Both the position numbers and the translations under genes were made by a program. A DNA stretch of 64,000 nucleotides. Source: Nautilus pompilius. Lineage: Eukaryota; Mollusca; Cephalopoda; Nautilida; Nautilidae. The stretch covers positions 124,001 through 188,000 of the forward strand of contig JACATO010002729.1 of the NCBI GenBank assembly GCA_018389105.1, written 5' to 3'. Positions 1 to 13,570 of the stretch are shown here, piece after piece. The notes under the pieces are model-generated. The model was given only the letters and a program-made list of their open reading frames with translations, did not search any database and was not told where the DNA came from. How positions within the stretch are numbered: position 1 is the first letter of the stretch; every line of letters begins with the position of its first letter.

Positions 1-427
1 GATACTCCGCCAGGGCGGAGAATTCAAACTCTTTCTGAAATGTTTTATGAGTTATTACTGAGTAAATTTATTTCTGGAAAACTTAGGGCCGACCATAAAA
101 TCGGTTCTTTGAGTCTGTGATGTTGGCTGGTTGTTTTTATTTTACAATCGTGAGGCAAATTTTCATTTTTTAAAAAACATCTCGACCAAGAAAATGCAGA
201 CAGTGCATCTCCGTCCCCGTTGCTGGTTCCGCGTGCTTTTGTTCGGAAGATGGGGGGGACGAGGGGATGCTTTTGATTGGTCTATGTACCCCACAACTGT
301 TCGCGTGGCCGAGAATGGTGAGGAGACTTCGTGGACGATAGAAATGTTTCTTGTTATAGACCCAAATCAAAATAAAAACAGTTTATAGAAGAGAGAATTA
401 TCTCTCTGTGTGCGTACAAGTCTGCAT
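1..427. other. Non-coding DNA at window edge
   Basis: No gene is supported. A short perfect inverted repeat lies at 5-20 (CTCCGCC, two-base gap, GGCGGAG). The open frames here show no protein-like composition, no splice signals and no recognisable domain. The window could start inside an intron or an intergenic region. Confidence 0.5.
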
Positions 428-491
428 GAGAGAGAGAGAGAGAGAGATGACGTCAGGAGAGATATGACGTCAGTACAGAGAGAGAGAGAGC
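428..491. repeat. GA microsatellite carrying two TGACGTCA palindromes (block 1)
   Basis: An AG dinucleotide tract is interrupted by TGACGTCA at 448-455 and 465-472. The second copy is followed by GTACAGAG, the same context as in the block at 18,833-19,032. TGACGTCA is the full cAMP-response element bound by CREB/ATF bZIP proteins. Whether it is bound here is unknown. Confidence 0.85.
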
Positions 492-3400
492 TTCCGTATG
501 TGCTTTAGTGCATCTTCCGAATTCAGGTGACATCTGCAGTCTCACCGAGAAGGTTTCCTGAACAGAAACAAAATGAAAATGGTGCATAGTGTCAGCTAAA
601 CATGGCGGCGAAGAGATCGGTCTCCGGGGGAGTGCGCCGGAAAAATCTACGTTCATCCGGATAAATGAATCATGCCAAATGAAGATCTTTATGCGATAGC
701 GGTACGAAAACCGGCCATAAAATCTCTCGTCCACTCGGTAGGGTGGGTTTTTATGTCAATTGCTCGATCAGACTCGTTTATGTCCGCTCTTTTCTGTGCA
801 CCGCAGTGGGGTAGGGGTTAAATATTCGCCTGAACTCTCACGTAGCTAGCTCCGACCATTTCCGAGTAGCCACGTGGTCGCTAAAGTCGGTGATGTTGTA
901 ACACCTTTGGGCGAAAGGAACCGCCAACCACCTTCTCTACATTCAGTATCTATCTGGGTTTAATTCTTAATTTTTCAACTGGCTGGGCTCGCATTTTCTC
1001 TCTTCAGCCCGGTCTTTTTTAAATTCTCTACCTTGTTGTTGCTGCTGCTGCTTTCACTTTGGCTTTAGACCGCAATCGACACGATTCCGACCCCCACCCT
1101 CCTGCGCTGTTCGTCAGTATTCTAAGGCTCACGTCGAGTCTCTGCCTGGCCGTTTAAAACTTCATTGGCGACCATTTCAAGAGAGACCGCTCGATCGTCT
1201 TCCATGAGTCGAGAGTCGGCCACGTTCGAAAAACTTAGATTAATTTTGTCTTTCCAGTCGTTTTTAAAGCATATTTCTGTTTCCACTGCTCGACTTACAC
1301 CATTAGGACATTTTTATCTCTTTTTTTACTAAAATAAAAGAGAGAGAGACAGAGAAATCAACGTCTTTATTCCTGCTAACGACAAGTTCCACAAAGACGA
1401 GCCTCTCGTCATACCCCCCCCCGTCATCATTCGGCGCTACACAATCAAACAGGTAACATTTGATCTTCTAAATTAAAAAGGGCGATAGCGATCTCTGTAG
1501 GTGTATGCCCCAAAGACTGGTGGGAGTTTTCGATTAACTCGAAGACGCACATCGAAGCTGCAGAAATGCTCAGACAGGGAGAAGAATGGTCGGTCGGTCA
1601 GCAGGCTGGCGTGCCTTTTGGCTTCGGGATTAGAAGTTCACCACTACCAATATCACTTGATCCTGACAGAAATCTATAAACTAGAGAAAAGGGATTTCGC
1701 TTGTATTTCAGTAAAAAAAATGTTTGTTTTTTTTCTTGAAGTTAAAATCGGTTTTCTTTTATATTTGTTCTATAAATACTTTTATACTTTTTTAAAATAT
1801 TGTTTTATAAGTATTTTCGACTTATTTTGCGCTCATTCATTGGTATTTTTATTGTATTTTTTGAGTGTCCATTTACTTCTATTGTATTTCTAGAATGTCT
1901 GTTTGGTTATATTGAAGTATTTCGGTGATTAACCTCTCGAGCGTAAACTTATCCGATATCAAATATTACTATAAAATTCCGAATTTTTCTTTGAGAAAAC
2001 ACATCTGGTAGAGTTCGCTGATCTGAGGATGACTCAGAAGGCAAAGGTATGTGGATTGCCATGTCGTATAGCAGCGATCCCATCGAAGGTCTTCTCGGAT
2101 CTATAAATAGAGCAGAATCTTTATCAACTCCGTGGTTACAGCGATGTAGGATTCCATCATGGCCTATACAAAGGCCGGACTTCTTCCAACCCTGGAGTCA
2201 GAAAAGTATCTACAACACGAGTGAATTGTATTCTCACTATTAACTACATTTGCTAGCACTGTAGCTATATAATCAAAATTTCCACTCAAAAATAGTAAAA
2301 ACAAATGGTTGCTAACATCAAGGCAGACCGATATCTTGTCTCTTAACTATGAGCTCTGGTATTCGCGATTTGACGAACTGAAATCTGTTCCTGTCCGCGC
2401 GATTAAAATTTTAAATTATTTTCAAAGCCTTTATCGGGTCCCATTTTAAAAGTTTAAGACCAAACTTAGTGAGTCTGATATTCTTGTTTGTTTGGTGTAG
2501 TTTAAACGTCTACATCCTAGAAACTCTCCAGAGAATCTATGCCAATCCTCTTCTGAAAATCCAAAGTTTTTTCCCAGATAAGTTCTTCACACGCACACGT
2601 ACGCAGCGAATACGAGATGTGGACTAGAGCCTTAAATAATATATTTCAGTTGAGATTCGAGAAAGCTCACCATAATTCCGGTTCGGTTTATTTGCTTCGG
2701 TATATATCAAAAAGAAGCCATTTACGCATGTACAAGACACGGACCCATCAATAAACCGTCGAGATAAATGAGAGTACATGTTAGGAAAGAAAACTTTTTT
2801 TAAAAAAAAAGAGAGAGAGAACCGTAAAATGATCTGTTTTGTATTTAGCTTCAAAACATGGTAAAATAAATTCAAATAATTTCAAAGAAACACACGAAAT
2901 GAAATTTTAAAAATGAAAAACTAACGGAATAGTCTAAGGCAGGTAGAGCCTGTCAGACATTAGGCTGTCGGCGCTTGGGCCCGGAGAGCTGCAATACGAA
3001 AGGCGCGGCTTAGGGAATAAATTTATCTTAAAAATCGTTTTAAAAATTAATTTTGAAATATTTTGAAATTAATTCTTGTTGTTTTTTTAATTTTTAGGAA
3101 TTTTTTCTCTCCATGAGCTGCGCCCCTGAAGCTGTTGCGCTTTCGTATCCCCTGACCTGCTGCGCCTGCGCTCGTCTCGGCCATGTCACTCTAGCCGATC
3201 CCACGCACTCCCTCGCGAGACGTTTCCTAGTCAACCCCTCTGCGAGCACGAACCCAGCGTCTCGCCTAGCGCATGTTCGCGAGTTCAAGGGGAAAAAAGT
3301 ACCTTTTGAAATAGTTTTCCATCAGCGTGGACTCAACATTCGATATTTCTCACATCGATCAGCTAACACTTTTATATCTAATCCAGATCTTAAAGCTGAA

Positions 3401-4800
3401 CGTCCGTTAAAGGCTTTAATGAAAACTGTACGGATACCAAAGGTTACTGCTGACGACAGTTAGCTTAGACCGCAAATGACCAATCCGCTAGCCGTTTGCA
3501 TACCATGCTCGGCTCACCCTGTGAACCTTGCCTGATTATCTGCCGCTGGATTTTGTCAGCCGCCGTCCGCCATCTTTGAAGTGGGACAACAGCCTTTCGG
3601 CTTCCAAAGTTTGCTGTCCATGACTGTTAAAATTTGTCAGTCACCCACAGGGTCCGTACGTTCAGTTCATAAACATCCTTCGGTGTCTGTAAATAACATA
3701 GACTTAAAGATTCACTGACCGAAGAACGCGAGTGACTGCAATCGCTAATTCAGACATTTAAAAACGATGTATCTTCAGCTATGAAACTTTTAGGATTGAT
3801 TAAAAGCTGAAGTGATGAGTGCGTGTTTACAAATGTTGAAATAACTTTGCGCATTTTCCTATGCGCAGCTGTCACCGACTGCGACGAAGAAGGATCTTCA
3901 GCGCTTCGGAAAGTGAAAAATTACTTACGGTCGCCACCCTCAGAGGGAGCCTCGATGGTCTTTCACGCCTGTCCGCCGACTGTGGTATATTAAGAAGTCT
4001 AGATTTTTAATAAAATGGTTGAAAAGTTTGCTGATGGAAAAGGCGATGGGAAAAAAATTCGTTAATTGATGTATTTAATAAAATCTAAAGATGATAAAAA
4101 AAACGATTTTTCATGCGTTTCACCGCTTTAATTTATTGTTATTCTCGTGTTGATGGATAATTTTTTCCGGGAAGAAAGAGATGCATGTGTAATCAGTCTC
4201 TGCCCAGAGCACCTGCTAAGTTAAATGCGCTTCTCGAAGGCAAACCTATATGTACACAACGTTTTTATAGAAAAAACAACAGAACAAACAAATATGTATC
4301 AATAAACAGTAGAATAACGTGAAAAATAGTAAATGGAAGACAGATTAAGAGGAGTTAAGGATAGCAATCTGCTCATATGCTAAAAATCAGAAAAGAAAGA
4401 GGAGATAAAGAACTTGAAAGTTACCTCTCTTGGTGATTATTGGTTTCTATAATAAACGCCATTAAGTAGTTTCTGGATAAGGCATCGAACTTAATTAAAT
4501 TGATCTTAGTTAATTACGTTTTAAGAAACACTTTGTCGTCTTTGGGGGGAAAGGTGCGCTGCTTGTATCGTGCTCTACCTGGTCTTGTTACTATTAGGGA
4601 AGTCCACGCTAACGTCTTCGATCAGTAAAATTATCTTCGCATCATGGACTCTTCTTCTTAACCATTGAAAAATTAGAACAAAAGAAGTTCTTTGTGCTGC
4701 TAAACCTCGCCCAAGTTTCAACAAACAGGTCCACACTTTCCAGCTGATGTTATTCTCCAAGGAAATATCATGAACATCTCGAACTCGCTGAACTATGAAC
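492..4800. other. Non-coding, gene-poor stretch
   Basis: No gene is supported. The stretch mixes AT-rich DNA with moderately CpG-rich patches (about 1,060-1,250 and 3,110-3,300). Open frames at 1,501-1,893 and 3,113-3,463 lack domains and good splice context and look random. A 7-bp perfect inverted repeat (TGCGCAT, six-base gap, ATGCGCA) lies near 3,848-3,868. Confidence 0.5.
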
Positions 4801-5049
4801 CTTTCTCTCTCTCTCCTCTCGTCTCTCTTCTCTCCTCTCTCCCTCTCTCGCTCTCTCTCTCTCTCTCTCTCCTCTCTCTAGAGCGCTCTCAGGGAGCCTC
4901 TAGAGATCTCGCTCTCGAGAGCTCTCTTAGCGAGATTCTAATCTCTTCTCCACTCTCTAGAAATATCTCCTCTCCTCTCGCGACATCTCTCTCTCTAGCT
5001 CGTCTCTCTCTCTAATCTCTCTCTCTCTCTCTCTCTCTCCTCCTCTCCG

Positions 5050-5081
<32 letters not shown>

Positions 5082-5082
5082 G

Positions 5083-5145
<63 letters not shown>

Positions 5146-5266
5146 TCATCATTCATCATCTCTCTCTCTCATCATCATCATCATCATCATTCATCTCTCT
5201 CTCTCTCTCTCACATCATCATCATCATCATATCATCATCATCTCTCTCTCTCTCTCTCTCTCTCTG
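4801..5266. repeat. Long compound CT / CAT microsatellite
   Basis: About 465 bp of CT-rich simple repeat. 4,877-4,950 is a diverged part with CTCTAGAG and GAGCTCTC palindromes. It is followed by pure CT runs and, from 5,143, CATCAT and CATTCAT triplet/heptamer runs alternating with CT. Open frames on both strands (Ser/Leu-rich and Arg/Glu-rich) are repeat artefacts. Confidence 0.97.
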
Positions 5267-8200
5267 TGTACATCTAATTCTTTCTCACACAGTCCATAAC
5301 CGATGATAATCTCAAACGATGAGAAAACGTCCGCGCGGACCGTTAACACGGGCTTGGGGCCTTAGTATTTTACCTTTGTTTGGTGAAAGATGTCACGCTT
5401 CTACGTCAATAATATTTGAAATTAACGAGTGCAAAATATCTCTTTTCTTTTTTTTCTTTTTTGAGCCTCTGTCAGGTCTCTATAAGAGTTTGGAGGCACT
5501 CCTGCAGTTCGGAGTTCATTGAAAGTGATGATGTTGGATGTCAGTCAGTCCTGTTGACCAGGAGGGTTAACCTGATCTGACCTGAGGCGGCCGCATTGCG
5601 AGCCTTGTGGGATCACCACGTCAGAAACTTTCCGAAGAAAGTAAACAGCACTAAAGGAAAGATCTAATATTACCATTTAGTTGTGACAGAAAACCCACAC
5701 AAATGAGCTGGAGAATTTTAAAAAAAAAAACAAGAGGAACTAGGCTACTGACTTGACACCGATCAATCCTGACCAATGAGAGACCATCACTTTTCACACT
5801 AGACTGCCACCCAAACCCTTCGCCAGGCCGCTTCAAGCATCGTCGAATATTTATCTAAAACAAATTCTTTAAAATGTTTGCTCATGTTTATTATTTGGAT
5901 CGATTTATAATCTAACACTGAACGAAGAGTCATCTTAACTTCGTTTTCAATGACAGATATGAAGACCCCTTCCATGGAGTTTACATACATAACATGTAAA
6001 TATCTCACACACACATACACACATCATCATCATCATCATCATCATCATGCAATTCCCATTTATATTTGGCATTTCGGTTTTCTATGCCTATTATTAAAGC
6101 TGAAGTATTGATAAATTTTTGTAAATTGTGGCTACTTTAATTCAGAGAAGATTGAAAAGAGATCAAACAAAGATATCTAAATTATCGAAAGCCTAAAAAA
6201 CAACCGGACCAAACAGACAGAATTATCCAGAGATGTAATTATACACATAACTAAAATAAAGGCTTCTGTTTAATTTTAATTTTTAATTTTTTTTTTCAAA
6301 AGAGTGAATCGTGGGTAAATAGTTAGAAATTCATATCAAAAATATTCTTCAGCTTAAAGACTTTCCTTTAAAAGCCAGCAGCTGCAAACTACTTAATATC
6401 CCATCACTTCTCTTTACTTTTCTTACGCACGCACACAATTCTTACCTGATGTCTTCAGCTAAATTCAAGAGACAGGCAAACAGATTCTGAAACTCTCACG
6501 GTCGAATCCGTTTGAGGAGAGCTGGCTAATCCAAGTCGACAAATCGGCTTGATGCCTGTCACGCTAAGATCGAACCCGGGGCGCCATCGTGACACCGGCC
6601 TGTCTTATTTAAAGACAGTATAATCCGGCGAGAGCGGACATCTGCGAGAGCAAGTCCCCGTTCTTGTTATTGCCCGGGTCCGACTTAGTCGTGTCTCACG
6701 AAACCAAATCTACGCGAACAGGGCAGGGGAAAAACGTTCAAAGAAAGGTCACGGGGCCCCACAACGCACGCGCTCGCACTCTTCATCCCATTTCGTATTT
6801 TAAAAAAAATAAGCGGGTTGTTTCATAATGATTTTATCTAAAAAAAAGTTTGAAGAAATGCAATATAATTTTCTGGAAGAAATAAGTTCGTGTAAATAAT
6901 TAGCTAACAGTGCCGGAAGCGGTCTGAAGTATACAGTACGTCTCAATCAGAAAGTTTGCACTTTTTCTCGTCATTAATGCATATTAAGTTTTTTGCTAGA
7001 TAAGTATTATGATGTCCAGGTTCAACGCCGATGATATGATCTTAAAGGCACGAAAAACAACAGTAACATTTGCAGTTTTCCTAATGATGATTACTTAGCT
7101 AAAGTCGGGTGGGAGGGGGGAAAGAAACAAATGGTGGCAGACATCTAACTGTGACGTCATGGTGCCGGGACTCGGTTTACTGTCGTACCTTTGTTGCTTT
7201 GTCTGCGGTGTTACGACTAATACTTCCTTGTTACTCCCCCTCGACGGTGTCACGGCAGAAAGACATTTTTTTTTGTTTTACTTTACCTTAAGTCCCTTTA
7301 CGAGAGCTGTTCTCCCCACCTCACACACACACACACCTGGAGATTTAGACAATTCATGTTCAAAAAAAAACACATAGGCTGGTGTAGTTCAATGTTTGTG
7401 AGAGGAATGTAAGAGGAATAAAATGGACTTGCTGATAAAGAAAAAAGAAGTCCCGAATAAAGGGAAATACAGAACATACCTATAAATTACCTGGATTCGA
7501 TCTGCAAGGATTGAGTTTTCACAAAATGTATTCTTTCAATATCGGTTTGTGGATGCAGAATAGATGAGCCGCGAAGCTTTTAAGGATGAAATGGTCCAGC
7601 AAATGATCCGTACCACTGGATACTTCTTAACCAGCAGAAGTTAAGTATCTTTCTTCCTTGATAAACAAAGAAATGTAAAATTAAATTAATTGTTTAGCTG
7701 AAAATGTATTCTAAAAATTAAGAGATATTTATGTTTTTTGGAAAATGCTGTAAAAAAAATTTAATAATTTGAAAATTAGAAACAAAGAAAAATGAAAGAG
7801 TAATGAATTTTATATTAAAGAATTTTAACTCATAGGGTCAATATAGAATTTAAAAGCTAATTAAAAAACAATGCAATGTCCAGTTGCAGGTGAGAAAAAA
7901 TGGTAAATTAGAAATGAAGCGGGTTTTTCTAGTTTTCGTGCTAACCAGTATTTGAAAGGTTATATATCCGCTCCACCGTCATCTCGTAATTACTGGACGC
8001 GATTCCGTGTCAATAAGCAGAGACAACGGATGCGTACTGTTTCATGAATATGGATTCTTCCACTCACGTTCTGTTATTTTGCCTACCCTTATTCCCAAAA
8101 TAGAGTTCGTGATCAAAACGAGATGCCCCACAGGTGAGACTTCACCACAAGAGAACATGATATCGAACAAACGAGATTTCGGTGCCAGAGAACGAGATGT

Positions 8201-8890
8201 TGGCTTTATGATGAAATAGCCGAGACGATTGCTGTACATTCTTTGAAGCCCGCGTGAGCCTGGGACTGATTTAATCTTCTCAAGATGTTCCACTATTATT
8301 ACAGTCAGTTTTATATTAAAAGTTTGTTTGTTTTTTTAACGAAGGTTATGTAAAGTAAAAATTCTTACAAACAAGCAACAACAGAGAAGTGCCGAATATA
8401 TCCAAATCTTTGATGCCTGACGCCATTTTACTTGTTACATACATCGACTATTTACTTTTTTGGGGGGGGTTGTTTTAATACCAGCCTCACGATGAGGCTG
8501 CAGCTCTGTGGCGTATTCTTGAGAGATTAATTTAATGAAAGAGCAGCAAGAGTTTCTGCTGGCAGTAATCGAGTTAGAAGGTCGTACGCTCCAGTCAGGC
8601 GTCTTCTTTAACGTCACGGTGCAGCGCCGAGGGCGAGGACGGGTGGACAGGGGAAAACCGACGGGGCTTATTTTGCTTCACTAAAACAATACAAAGGGTC
8701 TTAACTAATTACTATCACTAACCTGCATTTTTCACGCGCCAATCGTGAGCACAAATCCTGACATCGGGACCGAGGTTGCCGAGTGGGGCCGGAGAATCTG
8801 CAGTTTGAGAAATGGGAATGGCGCGAGCTGACTGTGAGTATTTATGCAGGGTTAACATTAATTAGTTTTAACTGGGGCCGGGGAAAGGGA
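5267..8890. other. Non-coding stretch with a CAT microsatellite
   Basis: No gene is supported. A CA then CAT tract lies at about 6,007-6,048. A moderately CpG-rich patch at 6,480-6,780 contains a tRNA B-box-like sequence on the minus strand (near 6,560), but no tRNA can be folded around it. An isolated TGACGTCA lies at 7,152-7,159. The rest is AT-rich with only short random open frames. Confidence 0.5.
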
Positions 8891-8958
8891 GTCTCTCCGT
8901 TTCGCTATTTTTCGATGGTGCCGAGCTGCGGCGAGCCCCCTGAAAAATAAACGGAGAC
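8891..8958. other. Imperfect stem-loop in a CpG-rich non-coding patch
   Basis: Arms TATTTTTC (8,906-8,913) and GAAAAATA (8,942-8,949) are perfectly complementary. They continue outward with GTCTCTCCGTTT (8,891-8,902) against ACGGAGAC (8,951-8,958), with small bulges. The 28-base loop is GC-rich. Just upstream are TTAATTAG and GTTAAC words of the kind homeodomain proteins bind. It could be a structured RNA or a conserved regulatory element; nothing in the sequence decides. Confidence 0.35.
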
Positions 8959-10034
8959 GCTATTCCTGCCGTATGCTTGCAAATGTGCTAATTATTCTCA
9001 TAAAATTAATCTACTTTTCACTTAGTATTTTATTTAACAACAAATTAATATTTTGTCTTTGCAGTCAATAAAGCCCTAATTTTTTTATACCTATTGTTTT
9101 TTCTTAAAAAGGAACTACCATAAAAGGACGAAAAAAAGTGAGAAAGTATATACTAGTGTTAGGGTGTTACTTCTGAGATTTTTCAAAAGTTGTCCTTTAA
9201 AGTTATCTTTCTCACTCACCTGTGCTTCAAGATGCCCAACCGAAATCCTGTTTCGTTTTCATACACGAACGCACGCGCCCACTGTACATGTGCCTCTCAA
9301 ACTTGTATTAACCCATTCACCCTGGCCGGCTAACAAGGGAGGCAGTTCCATCCGTCCCATCATAAACTCAATATTTAAATATACTGTTCGCAATGCAGCA
9401 TACTTGTTGTAGTATTTCCTTTGTTGGTAAACTGTCTTTAAACGTGGAAACTAGTGTTTGGTTTTTTTCTTTTACCTTATAGAATTAACGGCGACTGAAC
9501 AAAAGCAATTCTGCTGTAGGTTATTAATTTACGCTCCCCAGATTTGGACTTGGGATCTTTTTAGATTCGTTCGAAGAATTACCTCCACCCTCCCTCCACT
9601 ACAATCAGCAACCAGCTTGAACACGTGTTCGGCTGAGAGAGTGCCTCCAGGTTCTATCCTGTTTCTCGCTCTCTTTCGACATTCAGTGTCTTTCTCGACG
9701 AGTGAAACCGAAATAGCCGGGCAAGGGTTAACTTTACGCGTATTGAGAAAAAAATACTGATCTACTCGGCGAACGTCGTGGCTTTTCGATTTGAATCTGC
9801 TATCTGGCTCCATTCCGACGCAGCTGACAATGGCTTCTTGCGTTGCCACCGCAGGTATCACGTGGGAGCCAGAAGCGAGTAGAAACACCATCAGCAAATT
9901 GCTGCCTTGTCGCCTCGCAGCCAAACAACACAGATAACACAACCAGTATCTTGTAGTTGGAAAAGTAATTAGTCAGTACATTTAGAAAGGATACCTATAG
10001 AAAATTTGTAATGACAGCGTACTATAATTATAAT

Positions 10035-10075
<41 letters not shown>

Positions 10076-10076
10076 C

Positions 10077-10135
<59 letters not shown>

Positions 10136-13100
10136 AACGATTTTTGGTATCGAGATATGTGCTTGATATCATCGATATCCATGCAATCCGCAAGATGTTA
10201 GTATAATTAAAACGTCAGATAACAGCGCACGCCCAGGAGCTATGTAAATATGAAATGAAAATGCTAATATCTTAAAGGTTTTTTTACCGTTCGATTAAAA
10301 AATATACACACCACTCTTGAATTCTTGCTGTTCAGATTTTATTTAAATAGTCAACCTTCGTGGTTGCTTTTCGTTATTTGTTTGCTTTTACAGAGTAAAC
10401 GTAGTACGTCGGACAATAACGCAACAGGAATCCTCCAAAGATCAAGTAATGGTTTATTATATTTAACTCAATTAATGGTATTGCCATACGGGTTATAATT
10501 TTACAGGCACAGATCAGCAGACTCATTCCTCTCTCAGTGCCCATGCTCATAGGATAAGAGTAATCAGTACAAAGACGCATCCTAATTTCATCATGGCTGA
10601 AACTGTCGAATACTATCTCAGAGGATGTCCAAAACACACCCGAGTCGAACGGGCATATCTGTCAGGGTGGGCAGCACTGTCTCCAGAACTGCCCAGATGC
10701 TTTCTTTGAAGCAGTTTAACAACAAAACAGTTTGTATGGTCGGATGGCCGTTTGTAGGAAGGATCAAAGACATTAATACTCTGAAACTTCGGGAGAACCA
10801 CCGAGCATGTAGCTCAATAAATACGCAAACCGAAGTAATTTTGTTTTAGCATTAGAGGACATTTTGGTAAGCGAGGTCCGTCTGACTTTATTTTTACAAT
10901 TATTTTCTTTTGTCGTCGCCGTCTCAGGGAGGATACCCGCTAACATGTTCTTGGTGACGACAGAGTCCTGCTTAAGATAGCTGCGGGAGAGTTGCACGCG
11001 ACTTTCACACAAAACTCTCGATCACTACAAATAACGGCGAATTTATATAGACACGCATATACAACTTTATAGACAGTCACTATATACATATACACGTGGC
11101 ACACAAATTGAAAGTATATTTTAAATAAAAATAATTGATAATACAGTCTTGACGTCATTTAAGTTGTTCTTTTTAGTTTGAAGAAACTCTTTGGCGACTT
11201 TTCAAAACCGTTTGGTGATAGAGGCAGATTTGTGTTGACCAGAACCATTGGCAAAATGTCCGTGTTCGGAAAACTCTGCAAATATAAAGCGTATTTCCCC
11301 CCGTCTCTGTTTGAGCATCCATCACTCGTGTTTTTTATTATGCACGAAGTAGTTCCATTAAGTATTCATGGCATGTCTGCCGACTTCACCCGAGATAAAA
11401 GAGAACTTCGTCAGTGAACCAGTTTTCGGTTAATTGGGTAAATGCGCAGCAGTAAATTTCTCTTGAGGTTTGACCTTTTTGCTAATTCACCAGCAAGATT
11501 CCAGAGTCAATAGTTTCTGGGAGAGAATTACCACTATAAACTAAGTTGGTAGCGAGTTCTTTAAAAAGAATAATGTGTGGCTAAGCTGTAGATGCATTTC
11601 TATGTAGGAGTAGTTTTAGCAGGTACTTTTTGAACTATCAAACAAAAAGAAGCGAAGCATAAATGGGTAACTTCACATTAGATTTCTTAAAAAAGGACTC
11701 GGTGAACTTTCACATTATTTACATCCATCAGAAATGGTGGTAAGTATTAGATAGGCGTCTGGTGCACAGACAACAGCCCTGAAGCAGATAGCAGCCGAAG
11801 ATTATCTTTTCTCTTCTTCTATATATTTTTAATCAATGGTTGCATCCACTTTTGGCGCTGATGTATTTGTGGATATCTCCGGTGAATATACGGGTCGGCG
11901 GACAAAGGCTCGGAGATGGTTGTTTGTTCATGTTTATTCAGCTCTACAGGCCCTGGAGCCGTCGATGTGGCTTCCACGTTCGTAGCCGGCGATGGCAACC
12001 CGCCTTCTTTTGTCTCGTGCTTGGTCTGGAAGGAACAGGGATACTGCTCTTCTTTAATGGGGATAGAAGAGGTTTCGCGTCATCTTGCTGGGATATGCCA
12101 CCATCGGTATTTGTGAAGGGTGCCAGGTAATGCACAGGAATCGCGCACGTTCCAAAAACGTACGCAGAAGCCGAGAGAAGTCACAGCCCAATAATCGAGA
12201 GTTATAGTATTGCATTAATTCGCTAATAGTTAAGGTTCTTTACCTTCACAGGCCGCTTTCACGTAACGCAGCCCTGTGTCCAGCGCTAGGTTCAGGGATT
12301 TGTTTAAGACCACAAGTTACGCAGGATAATCCTTACCGAGACCACGGTTAATTAATTGGACAAAGGCTGAAATGCTAGGAAATACTTTTTAATCGCAGTA
12401 ACCGTCCATCTTCAGAGCGCTGTCCAGAGTTTCGGCTCTAATCGTGGCTGAGCACCCCGCGAAGGGACAAACCCAGGATAGCTGCATCTCGCGCCCTCTA
12501 CACCGGCTGATAGCAAAGCGAGCAGAGACACCGAACAGTAATTATACAACTGTGGCCGTTAACACCAAAAGCCTACAACTGAAGGTTTTCGCAGGTTGCT
12601 ATTGAGCACGTTAACCCTTTTTTTTCCTTTTTAATTAAGCGCCTGGAGATGTGGAGGATCAGTCGCCATTGAAATTTCGAAACCGGGAGAGAGGGCATTT
12701 GTGTCGCCACGTTGGGTAAACAGAGGTAGGGAGGAAACTAATCGGGTTTTCGCTCGTGTGTTGGCGATCAGGTCAAAGAAAAATTTATCGAAAGGTAAAA
12801 AAAAATGACTTCAAACGTTAGTTCCCTGATTAGTTTGTTCAGCTGGAGAGCGGATTATGTCTCCGCGGTTTGGAGATCGATCTGTAGCGCCCCCTATCTC
12901 CCAAAAACCCTGGCCTAGAACATTGACCTGGTAATCACTGATGAGATTCTGATCCCGCGCACTTGCCACTGGGGTCGTCTCCTTTGCCTAAGATTTCCGT
13001 CTTCGACACCAGTCTTCTATTTGCAAATTTCTTTACGCTGCTTGGTGAAACTAATTTTCTTTGTATATTCATCTAATACCGTGGAAGCGTCAATAGAGTG

Positions 13101-13454
13101 GTCGTCTTGTACTCGTCTTGCCATTTAAATGAATTAACCTCGTCTTATAGTGAATTGACTAAGTTAATCCTGCAACAACAAAAAAAGAAGAATAGGATCT
13201 GACATTAACCTACACAACATTTTGGCTTAAATTATTATCTTTTATTAAAAATGTTAACCAGAATTTATTTGCTTTTTGACTGAAATATCTGACCTCATAT
13301 GCGGCAAAGACGGTTTAGCGCACTGCCTAATAGGTTCAAAGCAGCTATGTTCTAGAAACAACGGTTCACAGGGGGCACACAGTCTCAAGAAAAAGCACAA
13401 AGCTTTGTACAGGTGAACCGCAGATTAGAACATTACCGTTGTTAAGTGGCATTT
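8959..13454. other. Non-coding stretch containing a GA microsatellite
   Basis: No gene is supported. A GA repeat occupies 10,035-10,133 with a few interruptions. Open frames at 9,529-9,942 (minus) and 11,840-12,130 (plus) have no recognisable domain or splice context. An isolated TGACGTCA lies at 11,150-11,157. CTCF-like core words appear near 12,475 and 12,885 but are incomplete. Confidence 0.5.
10035..10133. repeat. GA microsatellite
   Basis: Near-pure GA run with single interruptions (GGAGCGA, GATAGA). The Ser/Leu-rich minus-strand frames across it are artefacts. Confidence 0.97.
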
Positions 13455-13570
13455 ACGATGATCAAGAATCGTCACGATAGACAATGAAATATGGGCACCA
13501 GTAGATGATGCGAATGCTCCCGATAGACACTGAAGTGTGGGCACCAATAAATGGCATTCTTCGTCAAATT
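13455..13570. repeat. Short decayed tandem repeat, period about 46 bp
   Basis: The words CGATAGACAATGAAATATGG (from 13,475) and CGATAGACACTGAAGTGTGG (from 13,521) start 46 bp apart. Each is followed by GCACCA and a TAGATG/TAAATG word, and weaker similarity extends either side. This is two clear copies, possibly part of a third. Confidence 0.6.

Noticed and set aside
4770..5145. Open frames on both strands (Ser/Leu-rich and Arg/Glu-rich) in the CT tract
   Set aside because: They are translations of a dinucleotide repeat, with no start context or domain.
6550..6590. tRNA-like B box (GGTTCGATC on the minus strand) near 6,560
   Set aside because: The surrounding bases do not form the T stem or a cloverleaf; at most a decayed SINE.
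9529..9942. 137-codon minus-strand open frame
   Set aside because: It has an ATG but no recognisable domain, and an overlapping plus frame is equally open. Could be part of an unknown element, but the evidence is too weak.
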